The notes: a model not told the origin generated them from the letters alone. 64,000 nt of DNA from Symmetrospora coprosmae (GCA_008802785.1 VUYT01000031.1:155120-219119), one strand, 5' to 3'; shown: positions 22,047 to 33,855, numbered from the stretch's first letter. A program made the numbers and translations.

Positions 22047-24097
22047 TCACTGCTTCAGCCCGGGCGGAATGTACGGCGTCACCAGCATCTTTGAGAATCT
22101 GGATGGACGTGTGCAGTGCGCAGCAAGCGTCAATGCATCAGCTTCTGCCCCACATCCTCGCATCGCATCGTGCGTCCTGCACGCGCATCGGGCGGGCGGA
22201 GAAGCAGCACGAGGCAACGAGACGCACTCTTTGATCTTTTCGCTCCCGCGCACCTCCTCCGTCAGCAGAGGCATCTTTACGACGTGGAAGTCCTCGACGT
22301 AGAGGTCGTTGATCTCGTTGAGGTACTTTTTCTGCATTGCCCAGCGGACCCTGCAGTGCTCGCAGGAAGAGTCTGTGCGCAAGGCAAGGCAACGCAACGT
22401 ACGCGCGCCAGGGAAAGCGGAGGCAGTCAGGGCATTGCAGAGAGGGCGAGAACTCGGACAGTGCACAAAGCCGTCGTGTTAGGAACGCACCGGCTTTGGG
22501 GAAGAGCAGCTGATTGACGACAATGCTGTGCGTGTCGATCTCGTAGCTCGTGAGCTCCTGGATGAGGCGCTCCGTCTCGTACAGGCTGAGGAACTCGGAG
22601 ATGCACACGCAGACAAACGTCGTCTTTTCTGGGTCTTTGAACTGCGTGTTGACCTCGGTGATGACCTCGCGCATGCTGTCGAGCTTGCTGAACATCTCGT
22701 CCGTGTTGGTCGGGACGCCCATCATGGAGGACATCTGGAGGAGAGGTCAAGCGAAGAGGAGAGACGACAGGCGGGTGCGTGCCCATGGCGGCGGTCAGCT
22801 CGTACCGAGTGCAGAAGGGGAAGCTGTCTGCCTCATTGAGCCATCGTGCCGTAGCGAGCGAGCAGACGGTTGCTGATGCTGCTTCTGCTGCAAGCGATGG
22901 TTGCACACGCACCGACTGCATCATTGGCCCAAACTTGCCAGAGAGCGTCGAGAGCTTTGCGAGGGCCTTCTCGAGGACCGAAGGGAACGAGAGGAAGCGG
23001 AGCGTGTGTCCCGTGGGCGCCGTGTCAAACACAATGACCGAGTACTGCATCGACTTTACGTGCCTGCGATGCATCCGGCAGGAACAGCTGATTAGACGGT
23101 TGCACCTGCAGGCAATCTGCGAGACCGCAGCCAGCCTGCGTGCGACCGGCGCCGACGCACTTCATGATCTCGGCGAAGCCCATGGCCTCGTCCACGCCTG
23201 GAATAGCGAATGCCAGGTCCTGAAGCATGCCGCCCATCTGTCCGCCTTCGTCTGCGATGGCGGGCGATGGGCAACAGCAATGCGGGCGCAAACGCACATG
23301 AATCAACGCGGCAGCGCAACGGCATCAGCGGGGCTCACACGCGCGCGTCGCTCGCTTCGCGTCGCATCCGCAGAAGGCACGTGGCGCAGCACGCAGCACC
23401 CACTGCTGTCAATCATCTCCTGCATGCTCCCCGATGGGTCAATCTCCATTGCGTACAGGTTCGGGTAGCCGTTGACGAGGGTGGCATCTTTTGAGAACTT
23501 TTGGCTAAAGGCGTCCGACAGGTTGTGAGCTGGGTCGGTGGAGCTGCGTGTGTGCGTGTGTGCGTGTGTGCGTGTGTGCGTATATGATGCGCGTCAGTCT
23601 GTGGGGATGGGGATGTCCACGTGTCGAGGTGCATCTGCCCCAGCCCGTAAGGTAGGACGCACATGAGGAGGACGGACTCCCGCGCAAAGGAGAGCTGGGT
23701 TGCCAGAGAGCAGGCTGTGGTTGTCTTGCCTGTGTCGGGTGTCGTGTGTCGTGTGTACGTGTGTGTGAGCCTTCCTTGCTCGTCGCTACAGGCGGGCGAG
23801 GTGAGGACGCACCGACACCACCCTTTCCACCTGAGCAGCGATGACTTGGCCGTGTCAGCAGTGGGAGCAGTCGCAGCAGTCGCAGCACATATATATTCGT
23901 CGAACGCACCGACAAAGATCCACTTCAGGCTGGCAGTCAGCATGATGTCCCGTGTCAGCTACAGTATAGCCTAGCCTGCCCCATACGTTGCCCCTCCCTT
24001 CCCCTCACGTCTTCTGGTCGATGATGGTCTGCAACGAGGCCTCGAGGGCGTTCTCTGGGTTCATGACTGCATAGTCTGTGTTGATGGCCTCTGCCAT
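22047..24097 (-). CDS. GET3: GET3 / ArsA-type ATPase for tail-anchored proteins
   Basis: Cytosolic homodimeric ATPase that hands tail-anchored proteins to the Get1/Get2 receptor at the ER. ATG 24097 starts [13 protein letters not shown]; exon 1 ends IIDQKT. Exon 2 gives LKWIFVG, an 18-nt exon (23830-23813) gives GKGGV, and the exon from 23729 gives [13 protein letters not shown]. The deviant Walker A motif is therefore split over three exons. Then come [34 protein letters not shown], the client-binding region and [20 protein letters not shown]. The zinc-binding CEHC with [12 protein letters not shown] and [10 protein letters not shown] follow. The last intron precedes [16 protein letters not shown]. 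At least seven introns, one containing a GTGTGTGC repeat. All hallmark residues are intact. Confidence 0.95.
23545..23582 (+). repeat. GTGTGTGC microsatellite in GET3 intron
   Basis: About four and a half copies of an 8-bp GT-rich unit on the plus strand, inside the GET3 intron that precedes the STDPAHN exon. A second GT-rich tract lies in the previous intron (about 23743-23766). Confidence 0.8.
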
Positions 24098-24220
24098 GGC
24101 TGCTATCTATGCGATATTGAATGTGTCCGATGAGAGGAGATGAGCGCGCTCCCTGTTACATGGTCGCCCTGCCTGCCTGCCTGCCTGCCTGCCTGTCTGC
24201 CTTCTGCCATTCAGCCAAAG
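24098..24220. promoter_or_regulatory. Compact divergent promoter, GET3 / SRP68
   Basis: Only 123 bases separate the start codons of two ER-targeting genes. The right half is a run of CCTG tetranucleotides. No TATA box is obvious; TATCTATGCGATATTG (about 24102-24118) is the only AT-rich patch. Confidence 0.6.
24168..24202 (+). repeat. CCTG tetranucleotide repeat in GET3/SRP68 promoter
   Basis: Seven to eight near-perfect CCTG units, ending 19 bases before the SRP68 start codon, so it lies in the probable 5' leader. Confidence 0.85.
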
Positions 24221-27152
24221 ATGAGCGAGTCCACTTCACCACCACCACACACGTCGCAGGCAAAGGCGAAGAAGATCAACGTCAATGGTGGGTGGGATAT
24301 GACATGCATGCACGGCAGTGGCTTGGCTCGTATTGATGGGTACTGCGAATGATGGACATCGCAGCCCTCAAGCTGCTCCAGTCGTCGCGGCAGACGTACG
24401 GGCTGAGGACCAACGACTACACGCGCTACCACAACCACGCAGTGAGGAGGATTGCGACGCTGAGGAGAGCGACAGACACCGTCAATGGCAGTGGCAGTGG
24501 CAGCATAGCCAAGGGGAAAGGGAAGCAGCAGCAGCACGGCCAGGGGACAGCCGCAAAGGCGGGTCAGACAAAGAAGGCGGCTCCAGCAGCGACAACCACC
24601 GCAAAGAAGGGCAAGGGCAAGGGCAAGGGCAAGGGGAAGGGGAAGGGAAGCGCAGGCAAGAATGCTGTCATATCCACCTCAAAACCCGCCTACAGGTCCA
24701 CCACAAAGAGCATCGACGCCCCATCCATCGCCAAAGACGGGCGCCTCGTAGAGCTCCTCCTCTGGGAGGCTGAGCGCGCCTGGTCCGAAGGGCTGAAGCA
24801 GCGGGAGGCGCTCGCCCTCCTCGAGCGCGCAAGCGCAAACGCAGGGACTCTTCCAAAGCCCGGCAGCGGCCTCGCAAAGAAGCGCCACCTGTCGCACAAG
24901 CGCCTCGCAAGAGCCGCAGCCCACGCCGACCGCCTGGCCCGGCTCCTCCGCCTGCTCTTTCACCGCGCAGCGGCTGCTTCCACCGGCGAGCATCAGGACA
25001 GGGAGGGTACCGCAGCTACAGCCATGGCCACGGCCACGGCAGCTAAAATCACCGCATCGACCCTCCTCCAGATCGAAATCTACTCGCTCTACATCTCCGG
25101 GACGCACCACTTTGCCCTCGCCTCTGCCCCCGGCTCGGCTGCAGACGCGGCGCGCTCGGCAGCACACAAGGGTGCGCACGAGCTCAGCGTCGCGTATGTC
25201 CTCCTCGAGGCGTTTGGCAAGCACACGGAGCGCGCACAGGACGAGGCGCTGGCATTTGAAATGCTCGACGAGCTCGAGCCCATGATTCGGTTCTGCGCGT
25301 ACAAGGCCGACATCCAGAGCCAGAGTCAGGGTCAGGGCAACAGCAGTGCAGGTGGCGTGGGCGACACAGCCCGCGCCGTGGGCTCGCCCATCGTCGACAA
25401 AGACGAAAAACCCACGCTGTATGCGACCCTCGTCGCCGCGTACGCGAGGGAGGAGGCGGCCTCAGGGCGCAAGGCGAGAGCGAAAGAGGACAGGATCGAC
25501 GCCGTCAAGAGCATTACCTGGCGAGACCTCGACGTGCCGGTCAAGAGCGCAGAGCTTTCCACTGCGCTCGGGCGGGTCGAGGCTGCACTCGACTCTGTCG
25601 AGAAGACAAGGAACAGCATCGGTGCCAGCAAGTCTGCCACAGCCAACAGTCAGAAGAAGAGCCGTCCTGCCAACAAAGCTGGCAAGGGGACCGCGGGCGG
25701 AGGAGCGGACGAGGACACTGCCGTCACTGCCCCGCCAGAGCCGACACCCGCACGAGCCGCACCCGCGCTGACGCTGCCGCCCAAGGCGTTCGTCAGCGAT
25801 AAGGCGCTGGCCCGGTACGACAGCGCGCTCTCGGTCCTGCAGGACGCCGAGTCGGTGACCAAGAAGCTCGTCAACGACAACGCGACGGCGCTGTCGCGCG
25901 CGCACTCTGCGCGGTTCGAGAGCGCGACAAAGCCGCTCGCCGTCGCGCACGCGTGGGTCAGCTACCAGCTGCTCAGCCTGCGCATCTCGCGCGACGAGGC
26001 CCTGCTCCGCAACACGCTCGCCAAGCTCGAGTACCGCGAGGCGCGCACGCGGGCTAAGAAAGACGCGAGCAACGGAGGCAAGCGCTACAATGGCACGGGC
26101 CCCGTCCCGCTCGCTCTGCGGAGGAAGAGGGCAAAGACATTCCCCATGCTCGCAAAGCTCCTCGAGGGCAACCTGCAGTCGCTGGAACAGATCCGCGAGC
26201 TCGATATCGTCGAGGAAGACGCCGACGACCTCGCTGGGAGGGTCGACGGCAAGATTGCGTACGACAAGGCGAGGAGGTGTGTCTGGGCTTCCGCTCGATC
26301 CCACGCTTCCGCTAGTCTTCGATGGCATGGACTAGTCAACTGATGCCAAAAACGTGTCCTGTTCCTACCAGGTGCCTGTACGTCGGGCAGACGTACGCGC
26401 TCGTCGACAAGTACGCAGAGGCCCTCTCGCTCTTCCAGCGCGCATCGCTCTACATCCGCCAGCTCCGGTCGTCCGCCGTGCCACTATCCGAGCTGGTCGA
26501 GGCCACCCCGGACACGCCTGCCGCAAAGCACCATCATGGCGTGACGCCCCTCCTCATCCCCGACACATCGGTCGCGGCGCTTGAGGCGCAGCTGAGCGAA
26601 GCGGAGGACCGCGCGCGCAAGGACTGGTTCCTCTTCCAGCATGCAGCCAGATCGACCTTTGACGCCGACGCTGCCGAGTCCGGCGCCACCGCCACCGAGG
26701 AGCAGTGGCAAGGGCACGGCCTCGACTCGGCCGTCAAGAGCCTCGCGCTGTATGGGCAGCCCGGCGCAAAGCGCCCCAAGAAGCGTACCGGCCCGCTGTT
26801 CTTCGACGTTGCCTTCAACTATGTCGCTGGCATTGACCTCGACGTCCTGGATCGAGCAGCAAAGGGCGACCCGCTCGGAGCCGCCGCGGCATCTCCCGCT
26901 GCAGCTGCAGCGGCAGCGCCAGAGCCAATGCAGGTCGATAAAGCTGAGAAGTCCGGCGAGAGTGTGGCGCACACAGTGCAGAAGACGCTCGAGCAGACGG
27001 CGAAACAGGTCGCGCAGAAGGCCGAGCAGGCGGCCACGTCCGTCGCGGCAGCTTTGCCGGAAGCCAAGCAGGAGCCAGCGCCAAAGCAGCAGCAGCAGCA
27101 GCCCCCGAGCGGCAGCAGGTTCTGGGGTCTGTTTGGCGGAGGCAAGAAGTAG
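24221..27152 (+). CDS. SRP68: Signal recognition particle subunit SRP68
   Basis: RNA-binding subunit of the cytosolic signal recognition particle; it forms a heterodimer with SRP72 on the S domain of SRP RNA. ATG 24221 starts MSESTSPPPHTSQ; exon 1 ends after about 65 bases and the next (after ATCGCAG, 24370) begins ALKLLQSSRQTYGLRTNDY. Typical segments follow: YHNHAVRRIATLRR, LLLWEAERAWSEGLKQR, HKRLARAAAHADRLARLL, IEIYSLYISGTHHFA and MIRFCAYK. An intron (about 26276-26371) splits YDKARRC from LYVGQTYALVDKYAEAL, a TPR-like part. There is a Gly-Lys low-complexity run at 24607-24650. The C-terminus, rich in Ala/Gln, ends FWGLFGGGKK at 27152 and would be the SRP72-binding side. The identification rests on the SRP68 N-terminal pattern. 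Confidence 0.88.
24607..24650 (+). repeat. GGCAAG hexanucleotide repeat in SRP68
   Basis: Seven GGCAAG/GGGAAG units encode a Gly-Lys run close to the N-terminus of SRP68, a basic patch that could contact SRP RNA (inference). Confidence 0.8.
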
Positions 27153-27763
27153 CGGCCCGTTCTAGCTGAAGCGTAGCATTGCGCGCTGCTTGTGTGAAGG
27201 GATGAACGCGGGCAGCTAGCTGCACAATGCTCGCAAATGACAGGTGTCTGCGCCTTCTTCCTCGCCGTGCTGCGCTACCGATGACCTACTCACCGCGCCA
27301 TAAGGCTACGCGTAAAGTGGGATCGTCCTAATGTACCAAGCTCAGATTTCCGCAGTAACCGCCGGCCATCACCATGCGCCAGGCCGATACTCGCTCCTCC
27401 AGACTGCACGCATAGGTGATCGTGGATACCGGTGTAGTTTTGGCCGCCTTCGCTGCGCCATACCAGGCACAGTTGTCAAAGCGCCCGGAGGGATGCCCCT
27501 GCACGGAAGCTCCGGATCCACGTGGCTCGCGGATTGTCTCACATCGACCGATCGACATAGTCAGCATGTCACCCACTTCGGGTGACTTTCTCCACTTTTC
27601 TGCTCTTCATGCGCATCCTGTTGGGCCTCGGGCATCACCTCCGTCTTCCAGGCGCAGCGATGCATCATGCCCTAAGGACGACCGCCGCATCGGAGGACAC
27701 AAATTGTTTAGCGCTCCTTCCTCCATCTACGACTCATAGCTCGTTTCGTTCGGGCTACGAAGT
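27153..27763. other. Intergenic region
   Basis: These 611 bases lie between SRP68 and the next gene on the same strand. Several short open frames, none with a domain. It presumably holds a terminator and a promoter. Confidence 0.35.
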
Positions 27764-28699
27764 ATGAACCAGCCAGATGAGCCTCTGCTGCCGCCACAAT
27801 ACCGAACATACACCGCCTTCTCGCAGGCGGTGATCCAAGCCGCCTGCAACCGCGTCAGTGAGCATATAGACGGACTTGTCACGCGTAAGTCGTCACTGGC
27901 CATTCCACCGTGGTGGAGTGGACCTCGGGCACCCCGAGGATGTGACCTGATCGCGCTTCTCAATCTCTCGACACGCAGAAGTGCCACAGAACGCAAACTT
28001 GCCGGATGACGACCGGGCCCCGCAAAATGGAGGAGTCGAGGTACTCCGTCGTCTCAGAGCACTCAGAGAGTTTGCACGAGAGGCCCAATGGGCGGGCCAC
28101 TTGATCGAGCAATACCTGAACGGCTTCGTGGCGATCATCCAGCGTCTCGGCTGGGGAGTCGTCTCTGGGTGCCTGGCTGCAGCTGCAGGAGCCTTTTGGC
28201 TCTTCAGGCTGTTAGCTCGTGGCATTGCGGCAGCTGCTGGGCCTGCCGCTGAGGATGCTGGTGGAGCCGCCCTCCGATACTTCCATGCTCGGCGATACTT
28301 CACCTGGGCGGTGATGGTAGCCGCAGGTGCTGGGTGTGTGAGGGACGCGGCCCAGATTCTAGGCGCGCGGGAGGCCGACTTCACGGAGCGGCGCGATGCC
28401 AACATGCGTGTTCTTCTCGACCACTTGTTCGAAGAGGTCACTGTGAGCCCGCATGCCACTTTTGTCCGCGCTCATACGCCGCTACTTGCTGATTAGATCA
28501 CCGCACCCAGACGGCACTCACAGACAGATACATGGCCCGAACCTTTGCCGGCATCCGCGACCCTGCAAATGCCCACCGGCTGCTAGAACAGCAGTTCGGA
28601 CGACCGGAGCTCGTCAATGACACGAATGTTGCCGCAGTGTTCCGGGCCGTTCAGGACGCTGTGCAAGCGCAGGGGAACTGGGGACTGCCCGCCGCGTAG
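27764..28699 (+). CDS. Hypothetical membrane protein
   Basis: Not recognised. ATG 27764 begins MNQPDEPLLPPQYRTYTAF. The first intron (GTAAGT near 27883 to ACGCAG at 27978) joins GLVT to QVPQNANLPDDD. The body has a polar helix (RRLRALREFAREAQWAGH), a first hydrophobic span (LGWGVVSGCLAAAAGAFWLF) and a second one (YFTWAVMVAAGAGCV), then RDANMRVLLDHLFEEVT. A GTGAGC donor follows. The 3' exon is uncertain: a good frame encodes FGRPELVNDTNVAAVFRAVQ and ends LPAA at 28699, reachable from an acceptor at the CAGCAG near 28593. An alternative reading stops at 28586. Function unknown. Confidence 0.5.
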
Positions 28700-28718
28700 G
28701 GTGCATGAATACTGTACC

Positions 28719-28752
28719 TGCCTAGAAGTATCCACCTCTGCCTAGAAGTATC
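28719..28752 (+). repeat. Short direct repeat
   Basis: The 14-mer TGCCTAGAAGTATC occurs twice, 20 bp apart, in the 3' flank of the hypothetical membrane-protein gene. It has no coding context. Confidence 0.6.
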
Positions 28753-28958
28753 TTATCCCAGATAAGGATCGCAGCGACAACAGGTTCCTCGCATTCTCTC
28801 GGCAGACAAGAAAGACACGAGAAGGTCCGTTGCACATCTGAGACAGCCGCAACGGCGACAGCCGGTGCATGCAGCTTCGTCGCCATACAGCAATCCCGTC
28901 TCAACAAGGCTGGACGGAGCACTGCATACAAACTGCACTGCCCTACTGAAATGGTATG

Positions 28959-31900
28959 CTACTGCACTTCGTGTGCGATGCTGCCTTGCAAAAGTCGTCT
29001 CTCTGACATACCACTCATTACAGCCGTCAACGCGGCGTCCTTCTTCTGCAAGTGCTTGAGCACCAGTCGCGCCAGCTTTTCCTGGCCCCCCTGATCGCCT
29101 TTCATTGTAGCTTTCGGCGATTCGAACGTCTCGTCGGCAATGCGGACGCTCAGCTGCATCGCTTTCGCCGCGCCACCGCTTCCCAGAGGCGCTGCATCTA
29201 CCTTCCACTGCGGTGTTGGTCGCTTCGTTGCATTGCAATACTCTGCACCATGCGGAGGAGGAGGAGACTCTTCAGACTTGCACGCTGCGCTCGGCATCTG
29301 CATAGACACCCGACTCACCTTCGAGCTGCACGACGTGCGACACTTTGAGCTTTGGCTGTGGCTTTGGCTTGTCCAGCGTGATCTTGAGCTCGTCGTCCGA
29401 CCCGCTGTCCTTGCCCAGCTCCTCCGCCTGCGCTGCCCTTCTCGCCGGAATAGTATCCTCGCGCTCCTGCTTGACCTGTGCGGCATGCGCCAGATCAACC
29501 GCGAGCTCCCCCCTCGGCGCCAGTGCTTTCAGCATCGTGAGCTTGAGCTTGCCGATGATGTCGTCCTCGAGCGCCATGCGAGAGACTGCGTCTTTGGCGG
29601 CGGCTTTGCCCGTGTAGATCATGTCCGTTTTGTAGATCGAGACCGGACTGGTCTTGACTGTTAGAAAGGCGCCGTACAGCGCTTCGAGAAGAGCGGGAGG
29701 AAAGTTGGGTCAGCCACGAAACAGCAGTAGCGTTGAAGCACAGCCACACCCACTGGTGTGCTCCTTCGTGGTTAGGTCATAATGCGGTCGCTCCGCGTCT
29801 TCATGACCCAGAAAGAGCTGGCAGACCTGATGCAGGTAGCTGACCGGCTGACTGAACGGATCCACTTTCACCTCTGGCGAATCTTCACGAGCCAAAGCTG
29901 GCGGTCCATCTGGGGCTTCTCGCCTCCTCCTGGCGATCGCAGCAGGACCCCATTCCCTGTCAATGAGTGCCAGCAGACCCTCATGTACCGCCTTCTGCGC
30001 CGCTGCCTCTTGAGCCAGTCTGCGATTAGGATAGGACAGCGGGGTGGAGAAGGCGTACTCTTTCCCAGCTGGATCACGAAGCAGCATGGTCCCGCCGTAC
30101 AAGCTGCCATCGGCCGATGTTTGACACGTATAGGAGATGTGATCCGCCTTTGCCGCGTCCCCGATCTTGCTTGTGGCTTTCTCATCGATCGCAGTCATGT
30201 ACGTCTGCGCTGCCGACGTCTGCGCACTTATCTGAAGGTACTGCGAAACGTCCGCAGCGAAATGTCTTGTCCGCTCTGCTGGTCCGGAGCTTGTGCTAGA
30301 ATCTGCACTGAGTATAGCACTCGTCTCTCCACTGGCCGGGTAGCCTCCTCGAGTTTGCTGCTGAGACAAGTACTGCTGGCGTGCTACCAGCGGATTGGAA
30401 GAGAGACTCGGCTGAGTGGGTGCCCATCGCCCGCCATCACCTGCTTGCGACGGTCTAGCCGTCCGCGTATCGACGTAAGGTGGTGGTGCCGTCAAAGCCT
30501 CGTGTGTGACGGGCGCTTGCACGACCGGTACCAAAGGGCGGCTGTTGGCGAACGTGGCATATGGATACGAGCCAGCGTCGCCACTGACGCCTGTCGGGAT
30601 ATCGTCTGCTCTGTAAAGATTCGGATAGCCGCCCGGTCCTGCGAGAATGTGCCCGAACAGGTCATCGCTTCGATGAGAGCCAGTCGTGCTGCTGGGAGTT
30701 CCGGAACGAGATAATGAAGATGACGGAGCGAGCGATGGCGACCGTCCAAACTTGCTGACCTCCTTGGCTTGCTTCGCTTCCTCTACCAAGCCCTGCTTGA
30801 CAGCCAGCTTGGCGACGCTCTCCTTGGCTGCCTTCTTTGTCGGAAATTCGGGTACAATTTCGTACCGTAGGACTCGCATATCTGCCAGTCTTGCCGTCAG
30901 TGTGCAGCCGAAGCGTGCGTCTGCCGTTCCGTGAATCAGTGCTGTGCTGTGCTGCATGCTAGCCAGACCCTTGACTGGATGGCACTTACTGATGCTGCGA
31001 GCGAGAGTATGCATCGGGCCAATCTCGGAAAACTCAAAAGCAAGAACGTCTGGTCGTCCGGTGTAGGCTTGCATAGAGACATTCAGGTATGCCACAGCGC
31101 TGAAGTGTTTAGACAAGTCAGCTTGCGCCCGCTCAAACCCGACACTGATCACAGTCTCGGGGACCCACTTCTCCAGATAGTCCGCATCTTCCGGCTGAAC
31201 CGTACTCGCCTTCGGCGGGATAAGCGACGAGAACCCAGCCTGCCTCGGACCCAGTCTGTTGATTGCGAGCGTCGACGCCTGCAGAAGCCGCCGTTGTGCC
31301 TCCAGCTCAGCCTTAAGGCCAGACCGCGCTGCAAGTCTGCACACTGCCTCCTTTGCATCCTTCTTCGATTTAAGACAGGGCGACATGTCGTAATGCCGCA
31401 CGTCGTCCGGCTTGATGGCGATACGGAGCTTGGCGCCATGCAGTTCCGCTGCAGATGGAGTAAGTACATCAGTCGGAGTCGTGATGCAGAGCACATGCGG
31501 ACGGTGAAGACGCACTGCCGTCTCGTATTGCTGACGTGTACTCGCACTCCATGGCCAGCGGGTTCCTCGTCACCTCCTGCACCAGCTGCCCCAGCGTACC
31601 TGCCGAGTTCTCCTCTTCGACGGGATCGTGCTCCTCTAGAGTCAGCGGGACTGGTACGCCCAGCTGCCGGCATATCTTGCTTGTGAAGGAATTGTGCAGC
31701 TTTAGCAGCGTGACGATCCCTTCTTGGAGAGCGAGGCGGGTTGCTGCCTCCTTGGCGGCTTTTGCGGAAGTGAAATCGACATTTGTGCGGTACATCTCGT
31801 GGAAATCGGGCGTTGTGCGGACCGTTAGGGTGCAGCCGTGGAGGCGATAATTCCCGACGGCTACATCAGGGTTGTGAGCGTCAGGGAAGGGGGAGGACTA

Positions 31901-32691
31901 GCTAACAAGCCCAGCCCGTGCTCACGGGACGATCCGGACTCGTGTGCATACAGCAGAGCGTGCGAGGGTGTTTCGACGCAATACCTCTGGACAGCCAGGT
32001 TTAACGCCGTGACAGGATTCTGCGCAGATGCGACCGTTTCTTCTTCCTGGTTGCTAAGGATGGGGACGATGTTGAATCGCTCATCTCGCCTCGGCAGCGG
32101 CTTCGGGCGGAAATGGGGCGCATTGTCCGTGCCGATTCGGTCAGTCTGCGCCATGCTTTCCTGTGCGAGGTCGAGAATGCCTTTGTGTAGGGCATACTCG
32201 GACACCGCACGCTTCGCAGCGCGCTTCGAAGGGAAGGCTGCCTCAGAGGTATATGTGCGAGTCCCGCTTGGCGGGATAGCGAGCGTCAGCTTGCAGATAT
32301 AGCTTCGCTTCGCTGCGTTCCTGTAGCAGTGATAGATTGGCGCCTGAGGCGAGACCTTCCGCCAGAACTTCTGGAGATACAGCGTAGGGCTACGTGCGTG
32401 TGCAAGAAGTGATAGAGTCAGTCAGCAACGAGCCCGTCCGACTTGAGGAAGGCCAAACAGCTTGACAACGCACTTGGTCATGCGCTCGTCCGGGTCATCA
32501 ACCAGGTCCCGGTAGGGCTCCTGCGTGTCCATGTCCGAGCCAGACTCGTCGCTGAGGACTGCAGGATCGCCATCGACTCGCAATGTTGATTCCAGACTGA
32601 CTTCCATCCTGCTGCCTTTTCGGAAGCCCACTCCAGATGGGTCGCCGAGGCCCTCGCCGCCACCATCACCCTGTACGTAGAAGTCCGTCAT
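28959..32691 (-). CDS. Protein with about seven tandem dsRBD-like folds
   Basis: Large protein of about 1,100 residues, starting at ATG 32691 (MTDFYVQGDGGG). It repeats a pattern typical of dsRNA-binding folds: a helix, strands with G-x-x-L, then F-x-x-K-x-x-AKE-x-V-x-x-A-x-x-G. Copies lie near 32390-32150 (KRAAKRAVSEYALHKG), 32030-31700 (AKAAKEAATRLALQEG), 31610-31330 (KKDAKEAVCRLAARSG), 31150-30790 (KKAAKESVAKLAVKQG), 30260-29970 (RRLAQEAAAQKAVHEG), 29850-29550 (GKAAAKDAVSRMALEDD) and 29260-29030 (GGQEKLARLVLKHLQ). A Ser/Pro-rich linker separates copies four and five. No catalytic RNase III, deaminase or helicase motif is visible. At least six introns; the first junction has two possible acceptors. 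RNA binding is inferred from fold resemblance. Confidence 0.65.
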
Positions 32692-33394
32692 TGAGCAGCG
32701 AACAAGCACAGAAGGTGAGGCCAGCTTCTGCGACTACGAGCAGAGCTGTAGCACGCAGTCGCTCGATGTCTGGAGCGCTGACCGGAGCTCAGCCGAGGTG
32801 CCAACACATCTAGACGCTATCGTTTGCGCAAAGGCCGAGAGCTGGATGCGTAGGGGCCTGCGATGGCTGCGAGCGTCCACCGTCTAGCTTGCGGTGTACA
32901 GTCGTAGGTATCGGAGCGCCTCTTGATCCAAGTCAGCCTTTCTTCCGGAGCCGTGATGGCAGGACGTCAAGCCCGAACTCCGGACTTCCGAGTCCGTGCG
33001 AGCCATAGCCGACCAAACGTGCGTAGGTCAGGAGGAACTAGCGGCACGAGGTCTCTTAAGAATGCGCTCAAGGAATGATCTCTGATTGCATGCAGGCAGA
33101 CAATATCGTGTGCAGAGACAACAATGGCCGAAAGGAGCGGACTAAACCGCATGACTGCAAGCACTGCTGCGCGCCCAAGTACATAACCTGTGGAAGACTG
33201 CCTGTGACTGATGTGACCAGGGAATGCTTGAAGATGTGAGGAAAGGCAGCTGCATGATCTGCAGGGGCCGAGGGGAGTAGTGAACGAGGGTGTCTTGCCG
33301 GTGAAGGGGAGCGCGGTTGGTGATGCCTAAGGAAGCCACGGCACTCGCAGCAGCTCCTTCTAGGGTAGGGCCAATGTGAAGCCCGACAGAGCCT
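32692..33394. other. Intergenic region
   Basis: These 703 bases lie between the start of the dsRBD-like gene and the stop of the G-gamma gene, both on the minus strand. Nothing coding or repetitive was recognised; it should contain the dsRBD-like gene's promoter. Confidence 0.3.
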
Positions 33395-33855
33395 CTACAT
33401 GATGGCACAGCATCCGCCGCCTCCGCCAGCCGCCTGCTGCGTGTATGGGTCCGCCGTCTTGTCTACCGCACCCCAGACAGATGGCACCTGGATGGGTCAG
33501 GCGGGGAGATGTTGTGTAAGCGGCCTGGAATCTCCACGTCACGCACAAGCAGAGCGCTGCGCCTGCTCGCACTCACGAGGAAGTCCCGCGTCTGTGAGCA
33601 AAAGCGGATCAGGCTGGTCGTTCGCACAGCGGCCGAGGGTCGAGGTCGAAGTGGTCAGCCCCGGGTGCGCTCCTGATCACAACTGGCGAACCCTGTAGCC
33701 GTTCCAGTGACTGCCAACGAGACTACACACCTCTGAGAGGCCTCGCTGACACGGATCCGAGGGCGGTCGAGGTCCTCGCGGAGCCGCAGGTTGTGCTCCG
33801 TCAACCTCCGGAGCTTGAGCTCGGACATGGACTGTTTCCCCGGGCGGTTCATCAT
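33395..33855 (-). CDS. Heterotrimeric G-protein gamma subunit
   Basis: Small prenylated partner of G-beta in pheromone or nutrient signalling at the plasma membrane. Exon 1 (start at 33855, with further ATGs at 33852 and 33828) encodes [20 protein letters not shown] then [10 protein letters not shown], the characteristic coiled-coil helix. Further exons give TRDFL (after TTTGCTCACAG) and [18 protein letters not shown] (after CCATCCAG), and the protein ends GGGGCCAIM. The final CAIM is a CaaX prenylation box preceded by a palmitoylatable Cys, as in other fungal gamma subunits. A short linking exon with the usual Leu-Ile-x-x-Cys segment should lie within 33727-33606 but could not be placed. The total size is about 80-90 residues. 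Confidence 0.85.
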
